A stretch of DNA of 64,000 nt from AP-15 sp963698995 (GTDB taxonomy: Bacteria; Pseudomonadota; Alphaproteobacteria; ATCC43930; CGMCC-115725), in contig CAVOTD010000001.1 in the NCBI GenBank assembly GCA_963698995.1, positions 46,713-110,712 on the forward strand, written 5' to 3'. Positions 52,832 through 62,024 of the stretch are shown piece after piece. Every line of letters starts with the position of its first letter. Position 1 is the first letter of the stretch. The position numbers were made by a program, and so were the translations under genes. Under the pieces are notes generated by a model. That model was not told where the DNA came from, did not search any database, and worked only from the letters and a program-made list of their open reading frames with translations.

Positions 52832-52950
52832 TCTGTCATTCCCGGATACCCCGCAGGGGCAGGCCCAGAACCCATAAACACTGATGGGCGCTCAGCTTTT
52901 GGTGAGCCGGTGTTCATAGTTTCCGGGCTCGCAGGCCATGTCCGCGCCCC
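52832..52950. repeat. Pair of inverted REP-like elements
   Basis: The gap between the acyl-CoA ligase and livH contains GTCATTCCCGGAT followed by CCAGAACCCATAAACAC, then a mirror half CGGTGTTCATAGTTTCCGGGC ending near CCCCGGA. The inner part AACAC-x-GCTCA / TGAGC-x-GTGTT can fold as a hairpin. This matches the GTGTTCATGGATTCCGGG-type repeats common in alphaproteobacterial intergenic DNA, here two copies head to head. It may cause differential expression within the operon. Confidence 0.5.
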
Positions 52951-52962
52951 GGACAGTATCCC

Positions 52963-54894
52963 TCACGCATAAGCGGGTTCCCGCGCCCGCTCCGCGGCTT
53001 CGACGACGTCCTCGATCGCGATGGTCGAAGTCAGCGTTGCCTTCCGCCCGTCCTCATAGGTGATCTCGGTGGTCAGCTCGACCTCGGGCTCGCCGCGATA
53101 GAGCGCCTCGACAACGGCGGCGTATTTCTCGGCGACAAAGCGCCGCCTGACCTTGCGGGTGCGGGTAATCTCGTTGTCGTCGGCGTCGAATTCCTTGTTG
53201 AGCAGCAGAAAGCGGCGAATTCTGGCAGCCGCCGGCAACGCTGCGTTGACCTCGGCGATCTGCTCGCCGATCAGCCGCCGCACCTCGCGCTTGGCGCTCA
53301 AATCCTGGAACGAGGTGTAGGCAAGGTTGCGCCGCTCCGCCCAATTGCCGACGGTGGTCAGGTCGATTGCGATAATCGCTGTGACAAACGGGCGACGATC
53401 GCCAAAGGCGACCGCTTCGCCGATGAACGGGCTGAATTTGAGCTTGTTCTCAACGAATTGCGGGGCAAACGGGGTGCCGTCGGCGAGCTTGCCGACATCC
53501 TTGGTGCGGTCGACGATGACGAGGTGGCCGCGCCGGTCGATAAAGCCGGAATCGCCAGTGCGGAACCAGCCGTCTCGGTCGATCGTGTCGCGGGTAATCT
53601 CGGGCTGTTTGTAATAGCCCTTGAAGACCCCGGCAGAGCGGACCAGCACCTCGCCGTCCTCGGTAATCCGGACCTCGGCGCCCGGAATGACTCGGCCGAC
53701 GGTATCCGGGTCCGCTTGGCCGTCGGGCTGCAGCGAGGCCAGGCCCGAAAGTTCGGTCGAGCCCCATACCTGTTTGAGGTTGATGCCGAACGAGCGAAAG
53801 AATTTGAACGTATCGGGACCTAATGGCGCGCCGCCAGTATAGACCCAGCGCGCACGCCGCAAGCCCAACTGATCGCGCACCGGCCCGTAAACCAGGACCT
53901 GGCCGAGGCGGAGCCCGAGCCACCGCAGCGGCGATGGTTTCCGGCTTTCGCCCTGGCGCCTCTCGGCGCGCTCGGCGAGGCCGCGGAAGAACTCGAACGC
54001 TCGACGCTTCAACGGCGAGGAATCCGCCGCCCTGACCCGCAGCAGGGTCAGCATGTTCTCCCAGATCCGCGGCGGTGCGATGGCGATTGTCGGGCCGAGC
54101 TCGCGCAGGTCGCGCTGCACCGTCTCGGGCCGCTCCGGGCAATTGCAGGTGAAGCCGACCAGCAGTGTCAGCACGAGCGAAAACAGCGAGTCGCCGATCC
54201 ACGCCATCGGCAGGTAGCACAGCAGCTCGTCGGTGGCGCGGATATCCTCCGCCGCGACAAAGCCCTCGGCGGAGCTCAACAGATTGGCGTGCGACAGCAT
54301 CACCCCTTTCGGGTGCCCGGTCGTCCCCGAAGTGTAGGTCAGGAGCGCCAGATCCTCGGGATCGCCGTTGTCGATCTCGGCTTCGACATATCCCGGGTGC
54401 GAGGCGCCGAACTCGCGGCCGGCGGACTGCATTTCATCAAACGATTTGAGGCCGCTCGTCGAATAGTGCCGCAATCCGCGGACATCGTCATAGACGAGGA
54501 GTTGGAGATGCGGCAGCTCCGCCTTCAGAGACAGGAGCTTGTCGACCTGTTCCTGGTCTTCGGCGACGACGATCGAGACCTCGGCGTGGTTCAGCACAAA
54601 CACCAGTTCGGTGGCGATCGAATCCTGGTACATCGGCACCGCCGTGCCGCCGAGGCATTGGGCGGCGAGCTGTGCCCAATAGAGGCGCGGCCGGTTGTCG
54701 CCGATGACGGCGAGCTTGTCGCCTCGGCGAAAGCCACATGCCGCGAGGCCGAGCGCAAAGTCGTGCACCTCTGCCCAGTACTGAGCCCAGGTGAAGGTCT
54801 GCCAGATGCCGTGGTTCTTTTCACGGATCGCGGGCCGCGCCGCCATTTTTTCGGCGTTGCGCCGCAACAGCCGCGGCAAGGTCAGCGCGGTCAT
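52963..54894 (-). CDS. AMP-dependent acyl-CoA synthetase (long-chain/AMP-forming ligase)
   Basis: About 643 residues from ATG 54894 (MTALTLPRLLRRNAEKMAAR). Motifs are the P-loop LLTYTSGTTGHPKGVMLSHA, then LCYLPMAWIGDSLFSLVLTL, VYTGGAPLGPDTFKFFRSFG, QVWGSTELSGLASLQPDGQA and GWFRTGDSGFIDRRGHLVIV. The C-terminal lid has KFSPFIGEAVAFGDRRPFVT. It activates a carboxylic acid to its CoA thioester. Its position between livG and livH, overlapping livG by 4 bp, is the known layout in which an imported acid is trapped as CoA ester. The substrate could be a fatty or aromatic acid. Confidence 0.92.
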   Translation of the reverse strand: MTALTLPRLLRRNAEKMAARPAIREKNHGIWQTFTWAQYWAEVHDFALGLAACGFRRGDKLAVIGDNRPRLYWAQLAAQCLGGTAVPMYQDSIATELVFVLNHAEVSIVVAEDQEQVDKLLSLKAELPHLQLLVYDDVRGLRHYSTSGLKSFDEMQSAGREFGASHPGYVEAEIDNGDPEDLALLTYTSGTTGHPKGVMLSHANLLSSAEGFVAAEDIRATDELLCYLPMAWIGDSLFSLVLTLLVGFTCNCPERPETVQRDLRELGPTIAIAPPRIWENMLTLLRVRAADSSPLKRRAFEFFRGLAERAERRQGESRKPSPLRWLGLRLGQVLVYGPVRDQLGLRRARWVYTGGAPLGPDTFKFFRSFGINLKQVWGSTELSGLASLQPDGQADPDTVGRVIPGAEVRITEDGEVLVRSAGVFKGYYKQPEITRDTIDRDGWFRTGDSGFIDRRGHLVIVDRTKDVGKLADGTPFAPQFVENKLKFSPFIGEAVAFGDRRPFVTAIIAIDLTTVGNWAERRNLAYTSFQDLSAKREVRRLIGEQIAEVNAALPAAARIRRFLLLNKEFDADDNEITRTRKVRRRFVAEKYAAVVEALYRGEPEVELTTEITYEDGRKATLTSTIAIEDVVEAAERAREPAYA

Positions 54895-55717
54895 GCCGCC
54901 GCCTCTTGGCGGGCTCTGGCGGTACCGAGATAGGCGCTGATCACCTCGGGGTGGCGCTGCACCTCGCCGGGGCTGCCCTCGGCGATCTTGCGGCCGCGAT
55001 CGAGCACGGCGACGCGATCCGAGATGTCCATCACCACTGCCATGTCGTGTTCGATCAGGATGATCGTCGTGCCCCATTGCTGGTTCACGTCGAGAATGAA
55101 GCGCGCCATGTCCTCTTTTTCTTCCTGGTTCATGCCGCCCATCGGCTCGTCGAGCAGCAGCAATTTAGGGTCGAGCGCCAGGGCGCGCGCCAGTTCGACA
55201 CGCTTGCGCAAGCCATAGGCAAGTCCGCTTGTCGGCTGCTTGCGCAGATCCTCGAGCTCGAGGAACTCGATCAGCTCCTCAACCCGGGCGCGGTGCGCGA
55301 TTTCTTCCTTTTGCGCGAGGCCCCAATAGATGAAGGACGACAGCACGCCGGCTTTCATGCGCACGTGGCGCCCGAGCATGATGTTGTCGAGCACCGTCAT
55401 GCCGCGCGAACAGCGCGATATTCTGGAACGTGCGGGCGATCCCCAGCCGCCGCGATCTGTGACGGCCGAGCGCCGGTAATGTCCTTTCCTTCGAACCGGA
55501 TCGAGCCGCTGTCGGGCCGGTAGAAGCCGCTGATCATGTTGAGGAGCGAGGTCTTGCCGGCGCCGTTCGGGCCGATGATCGAGATCAGTTCGCCACGCTC
55601 GACGGCGAGCGCGACGCCCTCGACCGCCCGCACACCGCCGAAATGCTTGGAAACACCGGAGACCGCGAGCTGCGCCTCGCTGGAAGCGACCGTCGGCTCG
55701 CTTACGCCATCGGACAC
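54891..55717 (-). CDS. livG: Branched-chain-type ABC transporter ATPase LivG (two frameshifts)
   Basis: ATG 55717 begins MSDGVSEPTVASSEAQLAVS. Walker A is SIIGPNGAGKTSLLNMISGF. Near 55445 and 55405 single-base changes interrupt the conserved GIARTFQNIALFRGMTVLDN segment, which is readable only across three frames. The rest is intact: RHVRMKAGVLSSFIYWGLAQ, LAYGLRKRVELARALALDPK (signature), LLLLDEPMGGMNQEEKEDMA (Walker B) and IILIEHDMAVVMDISDRVAV. It is the first gene of the leftward nine-gene operon. Confidence 0.92.
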
Positions 55718-55870
55718 GATGCCGCCCGCATTTCCTCACCTTTCGCGCCGGCCCGCATATGCGCGCCACTTATGGCAGGCATGATGCTGACGCGGGTACG
55801 ATAAGGCAATGGCCTATGTGGCTGCGGTGATTTGCTTTAAGCCGCAATCACCCGGATTGCGCCGGCAGCC

Positions 55871-56932
55871 TTGCGGCCGTCGCCGCGGCATGAAACGATC
55901 CGCAGCGGAATCGCCGGGGATGAGTGGTTAAGCTTGGCCCAACCGGAAACCCTGCCTGCAACCCTGCTGACCGGATTTCTCGGCAGCGGCAAAACGACGC
56001 TGTTGCGCCGCGCGCTCGCCTCGCCGGCGCTTGTCGACACGGCCGTCATCATCAACGAGATCGGCGAGATCGCGATCGACCATTACCTCGTCGATTTTGT
56101 CGAGGGCAGTGTGCTCGAATTGCCCGGGGGCTGTCTGTGCTGCATGGTGCGCGAAGACCTCGCGCGCACCTTGCGCAGCCTCCTCGAGCGGCGCGACGCT
56201 GGCGAGATCAGGCAATTTCATCGGGTCGTGATCGAAACCACGGGGCTCGCCGACCCGGCGCCGATCCTGTTCACGCTCGGCGCCGATCCGATGCTCGACC
56301 ACCGCCTGCATTTGGCGCGGGTCGTCACCCTCGTCGATGCGGTGACCGGTGCCGCCAGCCTCGATCGCTTTGCCGAGGCCGGACGGCAAGCCGCGCTCGC
56401 CGACACGCTAGCGATTACCAAGACCGATCTCGCCCCGCTCGGTCCCGACCTGGTCCGCAGCCTCGACGCGCTCAACGACCGCGCCCGGCGCATCATCACT
56501 GCCGAGGCAGACGATGCCGGCGCATTGCTGTTCGCCGGCGGCGAGCGGTCGGCCGCTCCCGCCATGCCGATGGCGCCGCCCGCTGCCCACACTCACGGCG
56601 TCGACACCTTCGGCATCGTCCTCGAACGCCAAATCAGCCGCCTCGATTTCGCCCGCGCTTTGGGCGGCCTGGCGCGCGAGCGCGGCACCGACCTGCTGCG
56701 GGTCAAGGGCATCGTGCGTTTTGCCGATCGCCCGGAGCGCCCGGCCGTCGTGCAGGCGGCCCAGCACGCAATGTTTGCGCCGGAGTGGCTCCCGGATTGG
56801 CCCGACGAGGACCGGCGCAGCCGGCTAGTGTTTGTGGTCCACGACATCCCGCGCGCCGAAATCCTCGCGCATTTCGCCTTCGCCGCGCCGGCGCTGTGGC
56901 GCCCTCGATCATCGGGAGACGTACATGCTTGA
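55871..56932 (+). CDS. CobW/COG0523 family GTPase (metallochaperone)
   Basis: A 330-350-residue G3E GTPase. P-loop LLTGFLGSGKTTLLRRALAS, the metal-binding ELPGGCLCCMVREDLARTLR (CxCC), VVIETTGLADPAPILFTLGA and ITKTDLAPLGPDLVRSLDAL are all present. A His stretch (AAHTHG) precedes the C-terminal CobW domain. There is no ATG before the P-loop. TTG 55871 or TTG 55934 must start it, and the shorter form is equally plausible. It overlaps the hydantoinase start by 8 bp, so it may deliver zinc to that enzyme. Confidence 0.88.
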   Translation: MRPSPRHETIRSGIAGDEWLSLAQPETLPATLLTGFLGSGKTTLLRRALASPALVDTAVIINEIGEIAIDHYLVDFVEGSVLELPGGCLCCMVREDLARTLRSLLERRDAGEIRQFHRVVIETTGLADPAPILFTLGADPMLDHRLHLARVVTLVDAVTGAASLDRFAEAGRQAALADTLAITKTDLAPLGPDLVRSLDALNDRARRIITAEADDAGALLFAGGERSAAPAMPMAPPAAHTHGVDTFGIVLERQISRLDFARALGGLARERGTDLLRVKGIVRFADRPERPAVVQAAQHAMFAPEWLPDWPDEDRRSRLVFVVHDIPRAEILAHFAFAAPALWRPRSSGDVHA

Positions 56933-58358
56933 CGTCGTTGTCTCGGGCGGAATGGCCGTCCTTCCCTCGGGTCCCGAGCCGGCTGATATCGCGGTAGCCG
57001 GCGAGAGGATCGTCGCAATCGGCGCGCCGGGCAGTCTCGCGGCGCTCGGCCCCGGCCGGGTCGTCGACGCGGCGGGGCAGATCGTCATTCCGGGCGGCAT
57101 CGACCCGCATGTCCATTGCCGCTGGCCGATCGTCGTCCCCGGCACCACCCAGCATCAGCTGACCGACGGGCCGGCGCGCGTCAGCGAGGCGGCGCTTCAC
57201 GGCGGCACGACGACAATTATCGACTTCGCCCCGGTCGGCGATGACGACACCGTGCGACAGGCGATCGAGCGCCGGCAGAAGGAATGGGCCGGCGATTGCC
57301 ACTGCGACTACGCCTTTCACACAATGGTGCAGGGCAAGCTGGCGCCCGAGATCTTGCCGCAGCTGGCCGAAGCGGTGGAGGCGGGGCACCCCTCGGTCAA
57401 GATCTTCACAACCGACATCACGCCCAGCCGCAAAGGGCCGCATGGTCGATTTCGGCGACATCTGGGAGGTCTTGCAGGTGCTGGCGCGGGCCGGCGGCAT
57501 CGCCGCGATCCACGCCGAGGACAACGACCTCGTCATGCACATGTACGAGAAGCTCTTCCGCGAGGACCGCAGCGGCTTTGAGAACATGGCCGAGGTGCAC
57601 AATACCTTGTCGGAGGATCTGTCGTTCAACCGGGTCATCCGATTAGCCGCCAACATCGAAGGGGCGCGCGCTCTACATGATGCACACCTCGGCGGCGACC
57701 GGGGTTCGCGCGATCGCCACGGCGCGCGCCAAAGGCGTGCCGATCTACGGCGAGACCCTGCACCAGTACCTGATGTACACCGCCGAGGACTACCGACGGC
57801 CGAATGGCCAGATCTACCACACCTACCCGTCGCTCAAATTCCGCGAGGACCAGGAGGCATTGTGGCAGGCGACCGACCACGGCGCGATCCAGACCGTCGC
57901 GACCGACGAGATCTGCTGCCCGCTGAGAATTAAACTACAGGGCAGGCGGATCGACGACACGACCGGCGGCAATGCCGGGGTCGAGCCGCGCCTCTCATTG
58001 ATCTACACCGAGACCGTCGAAAAGCGCGGTTATGGTCTGTCGGATTTCGTCGGCCTGGTCTCGGCCAACGCCGCCAGGATCATGGGCCTCTACCCTAAGA
58101 AAGGCGCGCTGGCGGTCGGCTCGGACGCCGACATCGTGCTGCTCGACCCGCGCCGGCGCCACATTGTGCGCGCCGCCGAACTGCACGAGGCCGACTACAC
58201 CCCGTGGGAAGGCCGCGACCTCGCCGCCTGGCCGTCCCTCACGATGCTGCGCGGCAAGATCGTCGTCGAGGGCGGCACCTTCGCGGGCGACCGTCACAGA
58301 CGGCAAGTTTCTACCCCGCAAGGTGCCCGAGGAAGTCAGAACCCAGCCTGCTTTATGA
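56925..58358 (+). CDS. Hydantoinase/dihydropyrimidinase family amidohydrolase (three frameshifts)
   Basis: ATG 56925 begins MLDVVVSGGMAVLPSGPEPA. The metal site is visible as GGIDPHVHCRWPIV (HxH), the carboxylated Lys in HPSVKIFTTDITPSRK, IAAIHAEDNDLVMHMYEKLF, MMHTSAATGVRAIATARAKG and the Asp in TVATDEICCPLRIKLQG. Single-base breaks occur near 57435, 57672 and 58290. After the last the C-terminus reads TDGKFLPRKVPEEVRTQPAL and ends at 58358. Total length of about 477 residues is normal. It would open hydantoin or dihydropyrimidine rings to N-carbamoyl acids, the substrate class of the M20 enzyme at 45.7 kb. Confidence 0.92.
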
Positions 58359-58363
58359 GCAGT

Positions 58364-58788
58364 TCACCTCACCGGAGGCGTACTGCTTCCGGAGCCCGAA
58401 TAGTCCCAACGGCCGTCGTACCAGACCCAGCCGTTCGCATACTGCTCCCAATGGCCCGGAACATAGGTTGCCGAAACGGTTGGACGCTCGACGTATTTGC
58501 CCGGATTCCACAAATATTGCACCCCGTTCCATGACCAGCGGCCGGGCTCCCATACGTATGTCGGCGAAGGTGCCGGCGGCGGGATTTCGGACTGCGGTGC
58601 GGGTGGCGCGGTGGGGACGACGATCGATGGCCCGCGGGCGACGGCGCCGCCGGGGGATATGCGGGCATCTGGGCTTGTGCGATCTCGGTAGTCGGAGCGA
58701 CGCCGTGGAGCGATATCGGGGCCTGCGCAAAAGCCGAGGCGCCGGTCGTCAGCGCGGCCGCCCCGGCGATCAGAATTCTGTGCCTCAT
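58364..58788 (-). CDS. Exported YXWGXW-repeat-like protein (one frameshift near 58650)
   Basis: ATG 58788 starts with signal peptide MRHRILIAGAAALTTGASAF then AQAPISLHG. After a frame change near 58650 the protein continues with a Pro-rich linker (IVVPTAPPAPQSEIPPPAPS) and two Trp-rich repeats: YVWEPGRWSWNGVQYLWNPG and YVPGHWEQYANGWVWYDGRW. These match the short Trp/Tyr/Gly repeat family of outer or periplasmic proteins. Length is about 141 residues. It is convergent with the hydantoinase gene, 5 bp apart. Confidence 0.75.
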
Positions 58789-58932
58789 CGTGTTCCTCCA
58801 TGCCTTGCGTGCCGCGAATTCCGGCGCGCTGTCGGCTCATAAACACGCGCAGGTGGCAAACCATTCCAAGTCCCGGAAGAGAGATCAGATCGCGCCCGGC
58901 GTTGTGACGACGCCCTTAACCGAGGAAATGAC

Positions 58933-59243
58933 ATGATAAAGTCAGCGTGCTCTATCCGAACAACGAAAGCAGCAAGTTCGACATGAGCTACTACTGCAAT
59001 AGCCACATGCCGATGGTTCAGCAGAAATTGGGGAAGAGCTGCAAAAACGTTGCCGTCGAGCAAGGCGTTTCGGGCGCGGCTGCGGGATCGCGGCCGGCCT
59101 TTGTCGCGATGGGCCATCTCTATTTCGACTCGGTCGCGGCGTTTCAGACCGCCTTTGGCCCGCATATGGCGGAGATCATGGCGGATATCCCGAATTACAC
59201 GGATATCGAACCAACCATCCAGATCAGCGACGTCATGCGCTAG
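58933..59243 (+). CDS. EthD family protein (one-base deletion near 58941)
   Basis: The EthD N-terminus would be MIKVSVLYPNNESSKFDMSY. ATG 58933 provides MIK, but one base is missing before VSVLYPN, so only GTG 58947 opens the long frame. The remainder is intact: YCNSHMPMVQQKLGKSCKNV, FVAMGHLYFDSVAAFQTAFG and EIMADIPNYTDIEPTIQISD. This dimeric alpha/beta-barrel family of about 100 residues is linked to small-molecule degradation, without a defined reaction for most members. Confidence 0.82.
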
Positions 59244-59255
59244 CGGCGCTGAGGA

Positions 59256-60197
59256 TTATCCTCGACCGACCGGCACTGGAAGACCGGCGATCTTCAACCT
59301 GACCGCGCCCAAATGGTTGCGGCTGGTGAAGTAGAGGGTTTTCCAGTCATCGCCGCCAAAGGCGATGTTGGTGGTGGCGGAGGCGCCGTGCGCGATGCGG
59401 CCGAGCTGCTTGCCGTTTGGATCCATGATCCATATGCCGCCGGCGCCGCCGCAATAAACATTGCCTTCGACATCGACCTTCATGCCGTCGGGAACGCCAG
59501 GCTCGGGCCCTCGCAGATCGGCGAAGACGCGGTCCGTTTGTTTGGCGAGCGTGCCGTTGGGCAACAGCTCGAAAGCCCGGATGTGTCCGCGGCGCGTGTC
59601 GTTGATGTAGAGCACCCTTTCATCGGGTGAAAACGCGAGGCCGTTGGGCAGCACAAAATCGCCGATCAGCAATGTCAAGGTGCCGAGATCGGCGCTGACG
59701 CGGTAGACCCCCGAAAATGTCAGGTCCCACTGCTCGGGCGCGGCGGGGCTGGTCCATGGGTCGGTGAAGTAGATCGAGCCGTCCGACTTGACCACGACAT
59801 CGTTCGGCCGGTTGAGCCGCCGCCCCTGAAAGCTGTTGGCGATTACCGTGATGCTGCCATCGGGTTCCTGCCGGGTGACCCGGCGCGAATCGTGCTCGCA
59901 GGCGATCAGCCTGCCTTGCAGGTCGCGGGTCAGCCCATTGGCCCGGTTGGTCGGCTCCTGAAAGACGGTTGCTGCTTTGCCGGGCTCATATTTCATGCGC
60001 CGGTCATTGTGAATGTCGCTGAACAGCAGGTAGTGGCCTTCCTTCCACCACAGCGGCCCTTCTGCCGGTCCGTGCGCCCCGCCGAACCCATCCGCCAGAT
60101 CCTCGATCGGCTCGGAGGGGGAGATGATCCGGTCCAGCTCCGGCGCCATTTGCTCGATCCGCTTTGACGATTGAGACGATGCGCGATCACCAGACAT
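59256..60197 (-). CDS. SMP-30/gluconolactonase-like protein
   Basis: About 313 residues from ATG 60197 (MSGDRASSQSSKRIEQMAPE). Six-bladed propeller motifs are clear: GPAEGPLWWKEGHYLLFSDI, ANGLTRDLQGRLIACEHDSR, NRPNDVVVKSDGSIYFTDPW, VLPNGLAFSPDERVLYINDT and PDGMKVDVEGNVYCGGAGGI. The Glu, Asn and Asp metal ligands (AEGP, RPND, SPDE/NDTR) are conserved. It would hydrolyse a sugar or other lactone. No signal peptide is seen with this start. Confidence 0.9.
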   Translation of the reverse strand: MSGDRASSQSSKRIEQMAPELDRIISPSEPIEDLADGFGGAHGPAEGPLWWKEGHYLLFSDIHNDRRMKYEPGKAATVFQEPTNRANGLTRDLQGRLIACEHDSRRVTRQEPDGSITVIANSFQGRRLNRPNDVVVKSDGSIYFTDPWTSPAAPEQWDLTFSGVYRVSADLGTLTLLIGDFVLPNGLAFSPDERVLYINDTRRGHIRAFELLPNGTLAKQTDRVFADLRGPEPGVPDGMKVDVEGNVYCGGAGGIWIMDPNGKQLGRIAHGASATTNIAFGGDDWKTLYFTSRNHLGAVRLKIAGLPVPVGRG

Positions 60198-60315
60198 AGC
60201 ATTTCCTCCTATCGCAACAGCCGATGCCACAGCGTCTCGGCCCGGGAGGCCGAGCCCAAATGCGACTGTTATTTGGGTTTTATCCCGTCGACGACATAAC
60301 CGTACGTGACGGCGG

Positions 60316-60768
60316 CTAGAGCCCTCGCGTCGCCGGGCCCTTGAGTTCGACGGTATTGCCGTCGGGGTCGGAGATGTAGAGCGACGGGCCGTAGCCTTCG
60401 GCGCCGTAGCGCTCCCTGACCTCGCCGACGTCTATGCCGTGACGCCGCAAATGAGCCGCGAGCGCCGCTGCGTCGAACCCGTCGACCCGCACCGCGAAGT
60501 GATCCATGTTGCGGCCCGGACTGTCTTCCGCCGCACCCGGCGAAGCGGCAGCCGGGACCAGATCGATCAGCGATGCGCCGGCCCGCAACTGGACTAGCTT
60601 GGGTTGCTCGAGCCGGCGCTCGACATGGCAGTTGAGGACCTTTTCGTAGAACTCGATCGCCCGGTCGAGATTGCCGACACGCAACACGACATGATCGAGG
60701 CCGGCGATGCGGATCCCGGCCTCGACACTCGACCCACTTCTCGTTTCGATAGTCCCTGCGTCAGGCAT
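60316..60768 (-). CDS. VOC family (glyoxalase/dioxygenase-fold) protein
   Basis: A 150-residue protein with two beta-alpha-beta3 modules: GLDHVVLRVGNLDRAIEFYE and MDHFAVRVDGFDAAALAAHL, then YGPSLYISDPDGNTVELKGP. Likely metal ligands are His in DHVV, His in DHFA and Glu in TVELK. The family covers lactoylglutathione lyases, dioxygenases and resistance proteins, so the reaction is open. It follows the SMP-30 gene on the same strand with a 118-bp gap. Confidence 0.87.
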   Translation of the reverse strand: MPDAGTIETRSGSSVEAGIRIAGLDHVVLRVGNLDRAIEFYEKVLNCHVERRLEQPKLVQLRAGASLIDLVPAAASPGAAEDSPGRNMDHFAVRVDGFDAAALAAHLRRHGIDVGEVRERYGAEGYGPSLYISDPDGNTVELKGPATRGL

Positions 60769-60830
60769 TGTCGGCTCCTTTCGCTCGCGGTCGATTACTC
60801 TACCGCGAATTCGGGGAACCGACAGTCGGA

Positions 60831-61145
60831 TTATTGCTGGGCGGGCTGGGCAGCAGCACGGCGCGGATGCTCGCTGCGCCAGGCGCGGCGCTCGGCGCGA
60901 TCGAGAACGCCGTCATGGTTGGCGTCCATCTGGTCGAAGCGAGCGCCGGCTCGTTGCGTCGCGCGCTCACGGGCGCGCTCGAGGTACTGCTCTCGGGTGA
61001 TGCCGTCGGCAGCCGAGGGGGCTGCGGCCGGTGCGGCTGCCGGGGTTGTGCTCTCTACGGCGGCGGTCTGCGGCATGGTTTGGGCGAGGACCGTCGCGGG
61101 CAGCAGCGACAATCCGATTAGTGCGGCGGTCAAGATGGGGCGCAT
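60831..61145 (-). CDS. Exported EF-hand protein
   Basis: A 104-residue protein. The signal peptide is RPILTAALIGLSLLPATVLA, then an Ala/Pro/Thr-rich spacer (AVESTTPAAAPAAAPSAADG). A C-terminal EF-hand loop follows, DANHDGVLDRAE, with calcium ligands at loop positions 1, 3, 5 and 12. Only one full loop is clear; an upstream DGITREQYLERA may be a degenerate partner. It is probably a periplasmic calcium-binding protein. No partner is suggested by the context. Confidence 0.8.
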   Translation of the reverse strand: MRPILTAALIGLSLLPATVLAQTMPQTAAVESTTPAAAPAAAPSAADGITREQYLERARERATQRAGARFDQMDANHDGVLDRAERRAWRSEHPRRAAAQPAQQ

Positions 61146-61364
61146 TTGCTACGACTTTCAGTTGTTCATGAGTGGTTTATAACATGCAATCCGTGCGATC
61201 CGCAAGCGCCGATCGCGGGATTTCCGAACCGGAAATGCAATCCGTTCATATCGTATCGGCAAAAACGCCGGGTCTGGAGACCGGCTTTGCTAGGAAACCG
61301 GCGCGTCGCCGGAGTAGAGTTGGCGGGACAGCGCCCTTCGTCAACCAAGAGCGGGGAAAACAAC

Positions 61365-62024
61365 ATGCAATACCGCAGAATCTCGGCCGACTGCCATCTC
61401 GACATGCCGTGGATGCCGCCCGACCTGTTCGCCTCCGAGGCGCGCCGCGAGCTCAAAGAACGCATGCCCTATGTCGAGGACGGGCCGCAGGGGCCGCAAT
61501 GGGTCGCCAAGAACGGCGCCAATTTCGGCCTCAAAAACGGTGTCGGACCGGGCGGCGCGCCGTTTGTTCCGGGCCAGAACCACCGGGTCGACAAGATGGC
61601 CGAGACCGGCATGTACGAGGACGGCAAGCGTGACATCCGGCGCTGCAGCGACCCGCATCTGCGGATCAAGGACATGGACCGCGACGGCGTCGACGCCGAA
61701 GTCATCTACGGCATCCTCGGCGCCGCATCGCGGCTCAATGACCGCGAAGCCTCGAACGAGATGCTGCGCATCTACAACGATTTCCTGAAGGAGTTCTGCC
61801 GGCATTATCCGGAGCGCGAGATCGGCCTCGCCTGCCTGCCCTATGGCAACATCGACGACGCGGTGAAGGAGATCCATCGCGTCGCCAAGATGGGCATCAA
61901 GGGGCTCGAACTGTCGTGCTCGTGGGACATGGACCCGCAACGGCCATTAACCGGCACCGCCCGGATGGTGCCGCAGGGTGGGGAGCGGATCTGGCAGATC
62001 ATGGGTTTGATGATCCGCAGGTAG
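61365..62024 (+). pseudogene. Amidohydrolase family protein, C-terminally truncated
   Basis: ATG 61365 begins MQYRRISADCHLDMPWMPPD, the family N-terminus with its metal-binding DCHxD. KERMPYVEDGPQGPQWVAKN, HLRIKDMDRDGVDAEVIYGI, YNDFLKEFCRHYPEREIGLA and KEIHRVAKMGIKGLELSCSW follow. Homologous proteins are around 380-400 residues. Here, after CSWDMDP (about 61935), family sequence stops abruptly and a short unrelated tail leads to TAG at 62022-62024. The second half, with the remaining metal ligands, is absent from all frames downstream. It is probably inactive because of a rearrangement. Confidence 0.78.
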
